A stretch of DNA of 64,000 nucleotides from assembly GCA_017451685.1 (NCBI GenBank), contig JAFTNV010000017.1, forward strand, positions 1-64,000, in the 5' to 3' direction. The DNA comes from Alistipes sp. (lineage in GTDB: Bacteria > Bacteroidota > Bacteroidia > Bacteroidales > Rikenellaceae). Position 1 is the stretch's first letter. Every line of letters begins with the position of its first letter. This document shows positions 54,047 to 62,859 of this stretch, piece by piece. The notes under the pieces were generated by a model. The model had not been told where the DNA came from. It saw nothing but the letters and a program-made list of their open reading frames with translations, and searched no databases. The position numbers and the translations under genes are program-made.

Positions 54047-54971
54047 CACAACGAAGAGCATCGAGGGCATCGTCATAAGCGCGACGGGCAGCTGGTACGA
54101 GGTGGCAACGGAGCATGGCCTCCTCAACTGCCGCATACGTGGCCGCCTGCGCCTTAAGGGTGTGCGCTCGACAAACCCCGTGGTCGTGGGCGATAGGGTC
54201 GTCGTCGAGCCCGATGGTGATAGCAGCGCCATCGTCGCCATCGTGCCACGCCGCAACTACGTGATACGCCGCGCCTCGAACCTATCGAAGGAGTCGCACA
54301 TCATCGCCGCAAACGTAGACCGCGCACTGCTTATCGTCACACTCCACTCACCCGCGACACCCAAGGAGTTTGTCGACCGCTTTCTCGTCACGTGCGAGGC
54401 GTACAAGGTACCCGTAAGCATCGTCCTCGGCAAGGCCGACACGCTCACGGGCGAGGCAGCCGAGGAGGCAGCCGAGTTTACAGCCATATACCGCGATGCG
54501 GGGTATGAGGTGCTGCGCCTATCATCCCTTACGGGCGAGGGTGTCGAGGAGATACGCGCGATGCTTGCCGACCACACAACACTCGTGGCGGGTAACTCGG
54601 GCGTGGGTAAATCGACACTTGTGGGCGCCATAGACCCTACGCTCGACATACGCACGGGCGACATCTCCGAGAGCCACCACAAGGGTAAGCATACCACCAC
54701 CTTCTCGACGATGTACCCCATCGAGGGTGGCTATATAATAGACACCCCTGGAATCAAGGGCTTCGGCCTTATCGACATCGACGGCAAGGAGCTATGTCGC
54801 TACTTTCCGGAGATGATGCGTCTGGCTCCCGACTGCCGCTTCTACAACTGCACACATACGCACGAGCCCGGGTGTGCCGTGCAGGAGGCCGTAAAGGAGG
54901 GGCGCGTGGCATGGTCGCGCTACGATAGTTACCTGAAAATATTGGACGAAGATGACAAATATCGCAAGTAG
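54033..54971 (+). CDS. rsgA: Ribosome small-subunit GTPase RsgA
   Basis: 312 residues. An N-terminal OB domain (GIVISATGSWYEV) is followed by the circularly permuted GTPase order G4 (LGKADTLTG), G5, G1 (VAGNSGVGKSTLVGAI), G3 (IIDTPGIKGF), and a zinc domain CRFYNCTHTHEPGC. It acts late in 30S subunit maturation. It overlaps cvpA by 14 bases and trmH by 20. Confidence 0.96.
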   Translation: MREDSTTKSIEGIVISATGSWYEVATEHGLLNCRIRGRLRLKGVRSTNPVVVGDRVVVEPDGDSSAIVAIVPRRNYVIRRASNLSKESHIIAANVDRALLIVTLHSPATPKEFVDRFLVTCEAYKVPVSIVLGKADTLTGEAAEEAAEFTAIYRDAGYEVLRLSSLTGEGVEEIRAMLADHTTLVAGNSGVGKSTLVGAIDPTLDIRTGDISESHHKGKHTTTFSTMYPIEGGYIIDTPGIKGFGLIDIDGKELCRYFPEMMRLAPDCRFYNCTHTHEPGCAVQEAVKEGRVAWSRYDSYLKILDEDDKYRK

Positions 54972-55674
54972 ACTACGCACCGAGGAGCATAGCGAGGCAT
55001 GGCTCCGCGAGCGCCTCGACTACATGACACAGTTTATCACCGAGGAGCGCAGGGAGGTGCTCAACCGCACCGTCGCAAGCCGCACACACTATATGCGCAT
55101 CCTCACCGAGAATATGTTTCACCCGCAGAACGCCAGCGCCATCATGCGCCACTGCGAGGCCTTTGGCATACAGCAGATACACACCGTCGAGGATAGATGC
55201 AAATTCGACCCCTCGGTAAATATCGTGCGCGGTACGGAGAAGTGGGTAGATGTCGAGCATCACGAGACCACGGCCGAGGCCCTCGCGGCACTCAAGGCCG
55301 AGGGCTACCGCATTGTGGCGACAACGCCCCACCGCTGTAGCGTGACGCCCGAGACGTTCGATGTCACAAAGGGCAAGTTTGTCCTTGTCTTCGGCACCGA
55401 GCACGCTGGCATCTCGGACGAGGTCATCGCGGCAGCCGACGACTTCCTGATGATACCTATGTGCGGCATGGTCGAGAGCCTCAATGTCTCGGCCTCGGCC
55501 GCCATCCTTATATATATGCTCTCGGAGCGCATACGCCAGCAGGTTGACGACTGGCAGCTAAACGACTATGAGCGGCTAAAACTCCTCACACGCTGGACGA
55601 TGTCGTCGGTGCGCGACTTCGAAGGCATCCTTCGCCGCGCCGAGCGCAATGGAAAACTAACAGTTGATTATTAG
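54952..55674 (+). CDS. trmH: tRNA (guanosine-2'-O-)-methyltransferase, SpoU/TrmH family
   Basis: 240 residues. The helical N-terminus TRTVASRTHYMRILTENMFH resembles the tRNA-binding segment of TrmH. The SPOUT knot motifs follow: NASAIMRHCEAFGIQ, VFGTEHAGISDEVI and IPMCGMVESLNVSASAAIL. It probably methylates G18 in the tRNA D loop. It overlaps rsgA by 20 bases. Confidence 0.92.
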   Translation: MTNIASRLRTEEHSEAWLRERLDYMTQFITEERREVLNRTVASRTHYMRILTENMFHPQNASAIMRHCEAFGIQQIHTVEDRCKFDPSVNIVRGTEKWVDVEHHETTAEALAALKAEGYRIVATTPHRCSVTPETFDVTKGKFVLVFGTEHAGISDEVIAAADDFLMIPMCGMVESLNVSASAAILIYMLSERIRQQVDDWQLNDYERLKLLTRWTMSSVRDFEGILRRAERNGKLTVDY

Positions 55675-55680
55675 CACTTT

Positions 55681-56874
55681 ATGATACTACGTAAGCAGTT
55701 TTTGGAGCATGTGGGGCAGACATCGCCCTCGCCCATGATGATTGAGGTGGAGCGTGCCGAGGGCGCGTTCTTCTACACCCCCGAGGGTAAGCGATATTTC
55801 GACCTTGTCGCGGGCGTATCGGTGAGCAACGTGGGTCACGCCAACCCCGAGGTCATTTGCGCCGTGCAGCAGCAGGCGGCTGACTATATGCACATTATGG
55901 TCTATGGCGAGATGGTCGAGCGCCCACAGGTGGAGTATGCCCGCCGCATTGCCGAACTCCTCCCCGGCAACCTCGACTGCGTATACTTCGTCAACTCGGG
56001 TGCCGAGGCTGTCGAGGTGGCGCTGAAGCTCGCAAAGCGCTACACCGGCCGCACGGAGCTTATATCTATGCGCCGCGCCTACCACGGCTCGACACATGGC
56101 GCAATGTCGATGATGGGAACACCCGAGGGCGAGGAGTGGAAGGCCGAATTTCGTCCCCTGCTCCCCGATGTTAAATCCATAACATTCAACTCGTTCGACG
56201 ACCTCAGCGATATTACCGAGCGTACCGCGGGCGTGCTCTGCGAGGTTGTGCAGGGCGAGGCGGGCGTGCGACTCCCCAACCCCGAGTGGCTTCGCGCACT
56301 GCGCGCTCGATGCACGGAGGTGGGCGCACTCCTTATCTTCGACGAGATACAGACGGGTATGGGCCGCACGGGCGCGATGTTCGCCGCAACGAAGTACGAC
56401 ATCACCCCCGATGTGGTATGTTTGGCCAAGGCCTTCGGTGGTGGCATGCCCCTCGGTGGCGTAGCGGCAAATAGACAACTTTTAGATAGTTTTACCCATA
56501 ATCCTTGCCTCGGACATATCACGACGTTTGGTGGTCATCCCGTATGTTGTGCCGCAGGCCTCGCAGCACTCAACTACCTCGTTAACAACAAGGTTGTCGA
56601 GAGTGTTGAGCATAAAGGTGCGATGTTCGAGGAGCGCTTAAAAAAGCATCCTCGCGTATTAAAAATTCGTCGCTCGGGACTTTTACTCGCCTTGGAACTT
56701 GGCAAGGCGGAGTACCTCTACCGCCTGATGGAGATATTCAAGGAGGAGGGCATTATGAGCGACTGGTTCCTCTACTGCGACACGGCATTCCGCATCTCGC
56801 CACCCCTCACCATCACGGAATCGGAAATCGCCGAGTGCTGCACCATCATCGAACGCTCACTCGATAGGTTGTAG
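55681..56874 (+). CDS. Class III PLP-dependent aminotransferase (acetylornithine-type)
   Basis: 397 residues. Class III fold type I signatures: FVNSGAEAVEVALKLAKRYT, AYHGSTHGAMSMMG, LIFDEIQTGMGRTG and the PLP lysine in VCLAKAFGGGMPLGG. It could use acetylornithine, 4-aminobutyrate or another omega-amine. No arginine biosynthesis gene is near, so the substrate is open. Around 56465-56700 the codon use turns clearly more AT-rich than the rest of the gene. It ends before a 16-bp-stem terminator. Confidence 0.88.
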   Translation: MILRKQFLEHVGQTSPSPMMIEVERAEGAFFYTPEGKRYFDLVAGVSVSNVGHANPEVICAVQQQAADYMHIMVYGEMVERPQVEYARRIAELLPGNLDCVYFVNSGAEAVEVALKLAKRYTGRTELISMRRAYHGSTHGAMSMMGTPEGEEWKAEFRPLLPDVKSITFNSFDDLSDITERTAGVLCEVVQGEAGVRLPNPEWLRALRARCTEVGALLIFDEIQTGMGRTGAMFAATKYDITPDVVCLAKAFGGGMPLGGVAANRQLLDSFTHNPCLGHITTFGGHPVCCAAGLAALNYLVNNKVVESVEHKGAMFEERLKKHPRVLKIRRSGLLLALELGKAEYLYRLMEIFKEEGIMSDWFLYCDTAFRISPPLTITESEIAECCTIIERSLDRL

Positions 56875-56900
56875 CAGAAAACCCAAAGAAAAGAGATAAA

Positions 56901-56943
56901 ATTGGCAAAATATTAGCATCTACGGCACTAATATTTTGCCAAT
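56901..56943 (+). terminator. Terminator of the aminotransferase unit, overlapping the next promoter
   Basis: A perfect 16-bp inverted repeat (56901-56916 and 56928-56943, core TTGGCAAAATATTAG) with an 11-base loop. The U-run is short. The right arm contains the -33 TTTG of the downstream promoter. Confidence 0.75.
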
Positions 56944-56965
56944 TTAGTATAAAATACTAACTTTG
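56935..56965 (+). promoter_or_regulatory. Promoter of the flippase-holB-folK unit
   Basis: TTTG (56935-56938), 19 bases, TAACTTTG (56958-56965). Exact consensus. Start near 56970, which rules out the TTG at 56971 as translation start and supports the ATG at 56989. Confidence 0.8.
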
Positions 56966-56988
56966 CCACGTTGTATTGCAAAGTGACA

Positions 56989-58470
56989 ATGTTAGAGAAG
57001 TTAGCGAAACAGACAGCGATATATGGCATAAGCACGATAGTGGTGAGGTTTCTAAACTATCTGCTTACGCCCTACTATACCCGCATCTTCGATCAGGGGG
57101 AGTATGGCATCGTCACAGACATATACGCCCTCATACCCTTCGCCCTCGTGCTCCTCTCGATGGGCATGGAGTCGAGCTACTTCCGCTTCACCACACGTGC
57201 CGAGGAGGAGGGTGGCGACATCGCCCAAGGCAAGCGCAAGGTCTTTGCAACAACATGGGGCGTGACATCGCTAAACGCTGTCGTATTCTTCCTCGTCGTG
57301 TGGCTCCTCAACGCCCCCATATCGAGTGCGATGGGTGCCGCATACGTGGCACATCCCGAATATGTCACCATCGTGGCAGCCATCGTTATGGTCGACGTGT
57401 GGACGATGATACCCTTCTCGCGCCTACGCGAGCAGGGGCGCGCTATGCACTTTGTCATGCTCAAGGCCCTCAGCGTGCTCCTTAACGTGGGGCTCGCCAT
57501 AGGCTTCGGCATCGCAGGGCTCTACTCAACGACATTTGGTGTGGGCTGGGTGCTCATCGCCAACCTCATAGCGAGCATCGTGACCCTCGCAGCGTTATTA
57601 CCCTCAACAGGGGGAGTACTCCCGCGCATAGATGGCACCCTCCTAAGAAAGATATTCGTATACTCCGTGCCGCTACTCATAAGTGGCATTGCGGGCACGG
57701 CAAACGAGTTTATCGACCGTCAGATGATTAAGTACCTCACGCCCGGGGGTGAGGCCGTGGCGATGGCCGAGCTCGGCATATATGGTGCAATAGTGAAGAT
57801 AGCGGTGGTAATGACCCTCTTCACGCAGATGTATCGCCTTGCGGCAGAGCCCTTCTTCCTCTCGGGATTTCGGAAGGAGGAGTTCAAGGAGGCAAATGCC
57901 GCCTCGATGAAGTACTTCATCATGGCATCGATGGTCATCTTCCTCGGCATCGTGCTCTTCCGCGATGTGTTTGCCCTCATCGTCGGCCGCGACTTCCGCG
58001 AGGGCATAGACATCCTGCCGATAGTTCTGGCATCGAACGTCTTGGCTGGCGTATGGTTCAACCTATCGTTCTGGTACAAGAGGGAGGAGAAGACCAAGTA
58101 TGCCGCCTACATCACCTTCCTCGGCCTGGCCGTGACCATCGGCCTCAGCTTCGTGCTCGTGCCGAAGATGGGCTACCGCGGGGCTGCATGGGTGAGGCTT
58201 GTTGCGGAGGCGGCGATGGTGGTGTGGAGCTACACGCTATGTCGCAAGCACTATCCCATACCCTACGACCTTAAGCGTATGGGCGAGTATGTGGTGCTCA
58301 CCGTGGCGATATACTGCACCTCGGAGTACGCCCTCGGTGGTGTGAGTGACGACATACATACGGCACTAAACGTGTTACTCTTCATGGTGGCGATAGCATA
58401 CGCCGTATGGCGCGAGAGGATTGATGTTAAAGGGCTCGTGAGGGCTGCAATAGGAAAGTTTACGCGATGA
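56989..58470 (+). CDS. Polysaccharide/lipid-linked oligosaccharide flippase (MOP/Wzx-like)
   Basis: 493 residues from the ATG at 56989. About 12-14 membrane helices. The N-terminal LAKQTAIYGISTIVVRFLNY and LLTPYYTRIFDQGEYGIVTD are typical of the polysaccharide biosynthesis (Wzx/PST) branch of the MOP superfamily. It would flip lipid-linked sugars across the inner membrane; the substrate is unknown. No glycosyltransferases are adjacent. The stop overlaps the holB start (ATGA). Confidence 0.85.
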   Translation: MLEKLAKQTAIYGISTIVVRFLNYLLTPYYTRIFDQGEYGIVTDIYALIPFALVLLSMGMESSYFRFTTRAEEEGGDIAQGKRKVFATTWGVTSLNAVVFFLVVWLLNAPISSAMGAAYVAHPEYVTIVAAIVMVDVWTMIPFSRLREQGRAMHFVMLKALSVLLNVGLAIGFGIAGLYSTTFGVGWVLIANLIASIVTLAALLPSTGGVLPRIDGTLLRKIFVYSVPLLISGIAGTANEFIDRQMIKYLTPGGEAVAMAELGIYGAIVKIAVVMTLFTQMYRLAAEPFFLSGFRKEEFKEANAASMKYFIMASMVIFLGIVLFRDVFALIVGRDFREGIDILPIVLASNVLAGVWFNLSFWYKREEKTKYAAYITFLGLAVTIGLSFVLVPKMGYRGAAWVRLVAEAAMVVWSYTLCRKHYPIPYDLKRMGEYVVLTVAIYCTSEYALGGVSDDIHTALNVLLFMVAIAYAVWRERIDVKGLVRAAIGKFTR

Positions 58471-59609
58471 GATTTCAGGATATCATAGGTCATGAGGAGC
58501 TTAAGCGCCGCCTCGCACAGCAGGTAGATGCCGGCCGTGTGAGCCATGCGCAGCTGTTTACCGGCGAGGCTGGATATGGCACGCTGCCCTTAGCGCTGGC
58601 ATACGTGCAGTATCTCTTCTGCCCCAACCGCAACGCTGGTGACTCGTGCGGCGTGTGCCCCTCGTGTCGTCAGATTGCCGACCTCGCGCACCCCGATCTT
58701 CACTGGGTATTCCCCGTGAACAAGCGCGAGAAGAAGAGCAACGAGGTTATAACAAGCGACATGTTCCTCGACAAGTGGCGCGAGATATGGCACGCGAAGG
58801 ATGGTATCTTCTCCACCGAGGAGTGGTACGCGATGCTCGACCTCGGCAAGACGATGAAGGGACTCATCACCGCCAAAGAGTCGGAGGAGATAATACGCAA
58901 GCTACAGTTCAAGAGCTTCTCGTCGCCATACAAGGCGATGATAATATGGCTGCCCGAGGCTATGAACCAAGAGGCGGCGAACAAGATACTCAAGATTCTG
59001 GAAGAGCCGTGGGATAAAACCCTCTTTATCCTTGTGTCGGAGCACCCCGAGTTGCTATTGCAGACCATAACATCACGCACACAGGAGGTGTCGGTGGGGC
59101 GCATAGACACGCCCACGCTCGAGGGCATAGCTCGCGCCGAGGGTAGGGGCGAGGGCGAGGCACGCAACATGGCACGCTTGGCGGGAGGCTCGATGTTGGA
59201 GCTCCGCGAGCTGATGCGTGGCGAGACGGACGAGAGCCGCCAGCAGTCGTTCGAGCTCTTCACACGCCTCATGCGCCTCGGCTACAACGACAAGCACCTC
59301 GAGCTCTTCGAGTGGGCCGACGATATGACCACACTCACACGCGAGGGTCAGCGCCAGTTCTTCCTCCACGCCGTGCGCCTCTTGCGCGAGAGCTACATGC
59401 TCCACGCGGGCCTCGGCTCGATAAGCTACCTTTGGGGCGAGGAGGAGAAGTTCTGCCGTAACTTTGCCCCCTATATCGGCAACCAGAACATTGAGATTCT
59501 GGTAGAGGAGATAGAGCGCGCCATGATGCAGATAATGCAGAATGGCTCGCCACGCATAGTATTCACGCACTTCGCCCTCGCGGTGTCGAAGCAGATAAAC
59601 AGGTTGTAA
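58467..59609 (+). CDS. holB: DNA polymerase III delta-prime subunit
   Basis: 380 residues. The AAA+-like clamp-loader fold shows AQLFTGEAGYGTLPLALAYV (a degenerate P-loop, as expected for delta-prime), a zinc module CPNRNAGDSCGVCPSC (C-X8-C-X2-C-X2-C), and ANKILKILEEPWDKTLFIL with the SRC-like region SRTQEV. It is part of the clamp loader. It overlaps the flippase stop and is 4 bases before folK. Confidence 0.9.
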   Translation: MRFQDIIGHEELKRRLAQQVDAGRVSHAQLFTGEAGYGTLPLALAYVQYLFCPNRNAGDSCGVCPSCRQIADLAHPDLHWVFPVNKREKKSNEVITSDMFLDKWREIWHAKDGIFSTEEWYAMLDLGKTMKGLITAKESEEIIRKLQFKSFSSPYKAMIIWLPEAMNQEAANKILKILEEPWDKTLFILVSEHPELLLQTITSRTQEVSVGRIDTPTLEGIARAEGRGEGEARNMARLAGGSMLELRELMRGETDESRQQSFELFTRLMRLGYNDKHLELFEWADDMTTLTREGQRQFFLHAVRLLRESYMLHAGLGSISYLWGEEEKFCRNFAPYIGNQNIEILVEEIERAMMQIMQNGSPRIVFTHFALAVSKQINRL

Positions 59610-59613
59610 CACG

Positions 59614-60105
59614 ATGGCTACGGAGGTGACACTGCTTTTAGGCTCTAACGACATTGAGGCCAAGGAGATTATTGAGCGCGCCACGGGCATCATCAACATG
59701 TCGGTGGGGCGCATACTGCGCAGGTCCGAGGACTACACCAGCGAGCCCTATGGCTTTAGTGCCGAGCGCGGGTTTATAAACCGCGCTGTGGTGATTGAGA
59801 CGACATTCGATGCTTACAGCCTCTTGCAACGCATAAACCTCATCGAGGCGCTCCTTGGGCGCGACAGAGAGGAGGAGGCGCGCATAAAGAGGGAGCGAAA
59901 TGAGGATTATGCCTCACGACCGATAGACATAGACATAATTTTCTATGGCACGGAGACGTTTCACGATAGGAGGCTCACCATCCCCTACCACTTCCTCGCC
60001 GAGCGTGGCTACGCCCTGCGCCCTGTGGCAGAGGTCGTGCCCGACTTTAAGCATCCGGCGTTGGGGGCGACACCGCGCGAGATGCTCGACAACCTAAAGG
60101 AGTAA
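59614..60105 (+). CDS. folK: HPPK, 6-hydroxymethyl-dihydropterin pyrophosphokinase
   Basis: 163 residues. It begins VTLLLGSNDIEAKEIIERA and has the pterin-site FINRAVVIET, the catalytic segment LGRDREEEARIKRERNEDYA and the Mg-binding SRPIDIDIIFYG, followed by IPYHFLAERGYALRPVAEV. It transfers pyrophosphate from ATP to the pterin alcohol in folate synthesis. Confidence 0.93.
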   Translation: MATEVTLLLGSNDIEAKEIIERATGIINMSVGRILRRSEDYTSEPYGFSAERGFINRAVVIETTFDAYSLLQRINLIEALLGRDREEEARIKRERNEDYASRPIDIDIIFYGTETFHDRRLTIPYHFLAERGYALRPVAEVVPDFKHPALGATPREMLDNLKE

Positions 60106-60115
60106 ACGACAAAGT

Positions 60116-60715
60116 ATGAGAAGACTAATTTATATCGGCGTTACTTTAGCCCTCGCGGCGGTGCTCACGGGCTGCTTCAAGGATGAGAAGCAGGGCACGT
60201 GCATGCACATAGCGCTATACTCGCAGAACGTGGCGAGCGACCCCATCTTAAAATGCACCTCCGACATCGAGGCCTACGCCTTCAAGGTGAAGAAGGGGAG
60301 CAAGTGGGAGGTGTCGACATGGGAGGATGCACTCGCACACTGCATAACGAACACGGATAACACGTCGGAGCAGCTTACCTCGCCCGACATCATGGGCACG
60401 TACGACCCCGAGGCAGAGTTTCAGCTCACCTTCGAGCTATGGGCGCACTACACCTTCCTTGTCATCGTGGATAAGACCAACAAGCTCTACGCCACGCGCC
60501 TCTACGAGACACCGATGAACCTACCCTCGATGAATACGCACCTGCACCTCTACGCATGGCGTAAGTCGGGCTCGGCAAATGGCTGGGATGTGACAAACCC
60601 CTTCCCCGAGGAGGTACGCGAGCCCTTAGTCCCCGTAGAGCCGGAGCCTACGCCTGACGAGGGTACGGGCGAGGGAACGGAGGGTGGCACCACGGAGCCT
60701 ACGCCCGAAGAGTAA
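60116..60715 (+). CDS. Lipoprotein of unknown function with Pro/Glu/Thr-rich tail
   Basis: 199 residues. Lipobox AVLTGC, lipidated Cys20, followed by FKDEKQ. The middle is a beta-rich domain with aromatic residues (FELWAHYTFLVIVDKTNKLY). The last 35 residues are a disordered, acidic Pro/Glu/Gly/Thr stretch. The family is not recognised with confidence. It is 10 bases after folK and 15 before the Ig-like lipoprotein, in a run of envelope genes. Confidence 0.7.
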   Translation: MRRLIYIGVTLALAAVLTGCFKDEKQGTCMHIALYSQNVASDPILKCTSDIEAYAFKVKKGSKWEVSTWEDALAHCITNTDNTSEQLTSPDIMGTYDPEAEFQLTFELWAHYTFLVIVDKTNKLYATRLYETPMNLPSMNTHLHLYAWRKSGSANGWDVTNPFPEEVREPLVPVEPEPTPDEGTGEGTEGGTTEPTPEE

Positions 60716-60730
60716 CGACAACAGAGAGAG

Positions 60731-62857
60731 ATGAGAACAAGGACAAACATAGCAAAGCGCATAACGACGACACTCTCGGCAGCAATAGTGTTGCTCTTCG
60801 GAGCGGCACTACTGACGAAGTGCGCCTCGACGATGACACCGACGGGAGGGCCCAAGGATACCCTGCCTCCGGTGATTGTATACATGAATCCCGACAACTT
60901 CACGACGAACATCGACACGCTACATCCGCCGAAGATATATGTCGAGTTCAACGAGTATGTGCAGATAAAAGACCAGCAGAAGGAGCTATACACCTCGCCG
61001 GCGATGAAGAAGAAGCCGTCGGTGGTGCGTCGCGGTCGCGGCATCGTCGTAACGATAAAGGACACGCTGCGCCCCAACACCACGTATGCCATAAACTTCG
61101 GCTCGTCGATACAGGATAACAACGAGTCCAACCCGCTGCATGCCATGCGCTACGTATTCTCTACGGGCAATGAGATAGACTCGCTGTACATGTCGGGATA
61201 TACGGCCGACTCGTTCAAGGCCGACTCCGTGAGTAAGTCGTTCATATACTTCTTCATTGCCGACTCTGTGGAGCAACCCTCGGAGTGGGACTCGACGATG
61301 TTCAAGTACAAGCCCCATGTCATAGCACGTGCCGAGAAGAACGGCATCTTCATCGCACAGAACCTCAAGCCCGTAGACTACCGCATCTACGCCTTCGAGG
61401 ATACGAACAACAACATGGAGTATGAGCCCTCGGTAGACCAGATAGGCTTCCTCGACTCTACGTACAACCCCGCGACGATGCCCGGCTTCAGCATCTGGTT
61501 CGACTCGTTGCGCCACTACCCTTCGGCCGACCCGCAGCTATACTTCCGCATGTTCAAGGATCGTAAGTTCGCGCGCCACAACCTCAGCGGCCAGGAGCGC
61601 GTAAACCGTCACAAGGCGATACTATACTTCGGCGCCCCCAACCCCGAGGTTAAGGAGATACTCTTCGACTCGATACCCTCGGAGAGGGTTATATACGACC
61701 CCCAGACTGTGGGTAAGGATACCGTGGCGCTATGGTTCGACATAGCCCCCGAGGAGCTGCCCGACACCATCAAGGGTACGATAACGTACATGAAGCACGA
61801 CTCGATAAACAACCTCGTGGAGTCTACCGACAAGCTGCGCTTGGCGTGGGTGAAGGTCGAGACGAAGGAGGAGCGCGAGGAGCGCGAGAGGATAGACAAG
61901 GAGCGCGAGAAGGCGGCAAAGACGGGAGCCGACTGGGAGGAGCCCGTGCCACCCAACCCCTTCAAGCTCTCAATACCCTCGTCGGGAGAGTTCCACAAGG
62001 ATAAACATGTAGACCTCACCTTCGACTTCCCGCTCACGAAGTTCGACTCGGCGGCGATAACGCTCAAGATGACCTCGGAGCAGATGCCCGAGCCCCAGGA
62101 TGTGGAGTTCCACTTCATCCAGGACACGCTTAACCGTCGTAAGTATCAGCTGCGTGTCGACTGGCAGCCGTCAGCCAAGTACGAGCTGCTTATCCCCGCG
62201 GGCACCTTCATGAACGTGGCACAGGAGCAGAACGACACGCTCAAATACTCATACACGGGTGCCAACCCCGAGAAGTTCGCCATAGTGAACATCAACGTGA
62301 CAACATCGAAGCCCGAGGCTCGATATATCCTACAGCTGACCAACGCCCAGGGTAAGACACAGAAGGAGATACGCAACGCCACGGCAGGGAAATACAAGAT
62401 GGAGTTTGTCACGCCGGGTGACGTGATGCTCCGCGTTGTCGAGGATCTCAACGCCAACGGCAAGTGGGACACGGGCGACATGGTCATCATGCGCCAGCCC
62501 GAGCGCTCGGAGATATACAAGAACGAGGAGGGCTTAGAGACCATCGCCACGAAGGAGAACTGGGAGTTCGACATCAACGTAGACATGGATAAGCTCTTTG
62601 CACCGATAACGATGGAGTCGGTAATCCAAATGCTCAACGACCGCGAGGACGAGCGCCTGAAGAAGGTTGCCGAGGAGATGGAAAAGAAGCGCAAGGAGAA
62701 CGCCAACAAGAATACCAACCAGAACTCGGGCATGGGCTTCGGTGGCATGGGCGGCATGGGTGGCATGGGCGGCTTCGGAGGTAACACCGGCATGGGTGGC
62801 ATGGGCGGTGGCCGCTCGACAGGCGGACTCAATGGCAACCAAACATTTGGACGATAG
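60731..62857 (+). CDS. Ig-like-domain lipoprotein with Gly/Met-rich C-terminus
   Basis: 708 residues. The signal segment ends LLTKCAS; Cys31 is the likely lipidated residue, though Lys at -1 is unusual for a lipobox. The mature start TPTGGPKDTLPPVIVYMNPD and EFNEYVQIKDQQ mark the SbsA Ig-like (Big_5-type) family of Bacteroidetes. Further beta domains follow (about 410-620). A charged helix (ERLKKVAEEMEKKRKENANK) leads into a tail rich in GMGG repeats (about 670-705). The role is unknown, probably at the outer membrane with the next gene, which starts 2 bases later. Confidence 0.8.
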   Translation: MRTRTNIAKRITTTLSAAIVLLFGAALLTKCASTMTPTGGPKDTLPPVIVYMNPDNFTTNIDTLHPPKIYVEFNEYVQIKDQQKELYTSPAMKKKPSVVRRGRGIVVTIKDTLRPNTTYAINFGSSIQDNNESNPLHAMRYVFSTGNEIDSLYMSGYTADSFKADSVSKSFIYFFIADSVEQPSEWDSTMFKYKPHVIARAEKNGIFIAQNLKPVDYRIYAFEDTNNNMEYEPSVDQIGFLDSTYNPATMPGFSIWFDSLRHYPSADPQLYFRMFKDRKFARHNLSGQERVNRHKAILYFGAPNPEVKEILFDSIPSERVIYDPQTVGKDTVALWFDIAPEELPDTIKGTITYMKHDSINNLVESTDKLRLAWVKVETKEEREERERIDKEREKAAKTGADWEEPVPPNPFKLSIPSSGEFHKDKHVDLTFDFPLTKFDSAAITLKMTSEQMPEPQDVEFHFIQDTLNRRKYQLRVDWQPSAKYELLIPAGTFMNVAQEQNDTLKYSYTGANPEKFAIVNINVTTSKPEARYILQLTNAQGKTQKEIRNATAGKYKMEFVTPGDVMLRVVEDLNANGKWDTGDMVIMRQPERSEIYKNEEGLETIATKENWEFDINVDMDKLFAPITMESVIQMLNDREDERLKKVAEEMEKKRKENANKNTNQNSGMGFGGMGGMGGMGGFGGNTGMGGMGGGRSTGGLNGNQTFGR

Positions 62858-62859
62858 TT

